From Asticcacaulis sp. EMRT-3 (lineage in GTDB: Bacteria > Pseudomonadota > Alphaproteobacteria > Caulobacterales > Caulobacteraceae), in contig NZ_JASERT010000001.1 in the NCBI RefSeq assembly GCF_030027245.1, positions 1,137,001 to 1,201,000 of the forward strand: a stretch of DNA of 64,000 nucleotides, given 5' to 3'. The notes under the pieces were generated by a model, which saw only the letters and a list, made by a program, of their open reading frames with translations, was not told the DNA's origin and did no database searches. This document shows positions 62,785 to 64,000 of the stretch, piece after piece (positions within the stretch are counted from its first letter, which is position 1; each line of letters starts with the position of its first letter). Both the position numbers and the translations under genes were made by a program.

Positions 62785-64000
62785 CTAGACATCTTCAAAA
62801 TACAACACACCCGGCATAGCCTTGAGCTGCCCACGCAAATGGGCATCGAGACTATATCTCTGCGGCAGGCGAAACTCGACCTCCCCCTCACCACCGAGAT
62901 CGCCCGCCAGACTGATTTCACCACCCCTGGGTGACTTCGACACTTCCAGCCGCGCGCGCAGATCGGCCAGGTCGATAATCTGCGCCGAAACATGTACCCG
63001 CAGCCCCATGTCATCGATTTTCAGGGCATTCGCCATCGGCTGTGCCTCATCTCCGAAGAAACGCACCTCGCCATCGCGCCCCTTGCTGCGCACTTTCAAA
63101 ACGATGGAAGCCCCCACCTCCAGATGATCGCGGTTTTTGCGCAGCGATTCCGGCGGAAACAGCACCTCATATTCGCCGCTCGGATCAGACAGGGTGACGA
63201 AGGCGAATTTTTCCCCCGAACCCGCCGCCGCGCGCTCCTGTTTGCGCCGGATAATGCCCGCCATGCGAAACGCTTCGCGCCCCTCACCCGCCAGGGCCAG
63301 GGCTTCGGCATAGAGGGTCACATTGCGGCGCTTGAACACATCCAGCATGTCCTGAAGCGGATGCCCTGACAGATAAAAGCCGATCGCCAGCAACTCCTCG
63401 TCCAGTTGCGCCGGCCCCGACGTAGCGGCCACATTCGGCAAGCGCGGGCGCGAGGCTTCATTCGAGCCAAACAGGCTGACCTGCGCCGCCACACGATCCG
63501 CGGCGATGCTTTGGGCATAGGCGATCAGAATATCGGCCGCCGCAACGATCTGTGCCCGGTTGGGATGGATGGAATCGAAAGCCCCTGCACGTGCCAGATT
63601 TTCAATAGCCCGCTTATTGACCGATTTCGGGTCAATCCGCTCCAGAAAATCGAACAGATCGGTAAATTTACCGCCTTCTTCGCGCGCCTGCACCACGCTT
63701 TGCATCGCCTCGAAGCCGACATTGCGAATGGCACCGAGCGCATACAATACCTCACCATTGTCCACATCAAAATCAGCCATCGAGCGATTGATGTCAGGCG
63801 GACGGATCGTGACATTGAAACGCCGGGCATCCTGATAAAAGACCGCCAGCTTGTCGGTATTGGTAATATCGAGACTCAAGGTCGCGGCGAAAAACTCCAC
63901 CGGATGATTGGCCTTGAGATAGCCGGTCTGATACGAAATAAAGGCATAGGCGGCGGCGTGCGATTTATTGAAGCCATAGCCCGCGAACTTATTGACCAGT
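62785..64000 (-). CDS. dnaE: DNA polymerase III subunit alpha, C-terminal part (cut by window edge)
   Basis: Replicative polymerase alpha subunit. The last 405 codons are seen: the window edge lies in the finger region ([20 protein letters not shown], then [13 protein letters not shown]), followed by the helix-hairpin-helix part ([19 protein letters not shown]), and the OB domain ([33 protein letters not shown]) with the C-terminal tail ending [10 protein letters not shown]. The frame runs unbroken to 64000. Confidence 0.96.
   Translation of the reverse strand, partial: LVNKFAGYGFNKSHAAAYAFISYQTGYLKANHPVEFFAATLSLDITNTDKLAVFYQDARRFNVTIRPPDINRSMADFDVDNGEVLYALGAIRNVGFEAMQSVVQAREEGGKFTDLFDFLERIDPKSVNKRAIENLARAGAFDSIHPNRAQIVAAADILIAYAQSIAADRVAAQVSLFGSNEASRPRLPNVAATSGPAQLDEELLAIGFYLSGHPLQDMLDVFKRRNVTLYAEALALAGEGREAFRMAGIIRRKQERAAAGSGEKFAFVTLSDPSGEYEVLFPPESLRKNRDHLEVGASIVLKVRSKGRDGEVRFFGDEAQPMANALKIDDMGLRVHVSAQIIDLADLRARLEVSKSPRGGEISLAGDLGGEGEVEFRLPQRYSLDAHLRGQLKAMPGVLYFEDV

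Overview
The window is a gene-dense stretch of alphaproteobacterial chromosome. Order Caulobacterales is strongly suggested, and a stalked genus such as Asticcacaulis is plausible. The grounds are the Caulobacter-type flagellar set fliX/flgI/flgJ/flbY, a DksA lacking most of its zinc-finger cysteines, LpxI instead of LpxH, a bactofilin overlapping an M23 peptidase gene, an RNase E ending in GWWRR, and an IscR-led SUF operon. The genus is inference; no rRNA or tRNA gene is present to settle it.

Layout. 1-3.1 kb: start of gltX (cut by the window edge) and a c-di-GMP enzyme with CBS-like, PAS, GGDEF and EAL regions. 3.1-6.4 kb: dksA, fliX, and divergently flgI-flgJ-flbY, with a good sigma-54 site and an enhancer-like palindrome between. 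6.4-16.9 kb: peroxiredoxin, YqgE, a second EAL protein with a degenerate GGDEF motif, a TorF-type porin, parE, an RhlE-like helicase, a diguanylate cyclase without an I-site, a PlsC acyltransferase and an unrecognised small protein. 16.9-24.8 kb: the iron-sulfur operon iscR-iscS-sufB-(unknown gene)-sufC-sufD-sufS-sufT-sufA, read on the minus strand, with an IscR type-1-like operator upstream and a 76-bp tandem repeat of the sufA 3' end at its far end. 24.8-31.6 kb: an alpha/beta hydrolase fold protein with Asp at the nucleophile position, anmK, tyrS, a YihY/BrkB protein, bactofilin plus M23 peptidase, and Bcp. 31.8-47.1 kb: a giant AsmA/YhdP-like protein, prfB with its programmed frameshift, PBP1A, an amidase, rne with a long leader, an M48 protease and a DsbA-like protein. 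47.2-64 kb: one long minus-strand cluster dnaE (partial), rpsB, tsf, pyrH, frr, uppS, cdsA, dxr, rseP, bamA, skp/ompH, lpxD, fabZ, lpxA, lpxI, lpxB, which couples translation factors, isoprenoid and phospholipid precursors, outer-membrane protein assembly and lipid A synthesis.

Most of the window is conserved housekeeping sequence. The unusual parts are: (i) a 115-bp composite repeat in three copies (two in tandem at 36.0-36.2 kb, one at 44.6 kb), with TA-flanked inverted ends, an invertible 52-bp half, and ends that supply the TAG stop codons of prfB and rne; (ii) a low-GC unknown gene translationally coupled inside the suf operon; (iii) the 76-bp gene-end tandem duplication; (iv) the IscR-like operator; (v) the S-to-D change in the hydrolase nucleophile elbow. 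I did not find a defence system, CRISPR array, prophage or complete insertion sequence.
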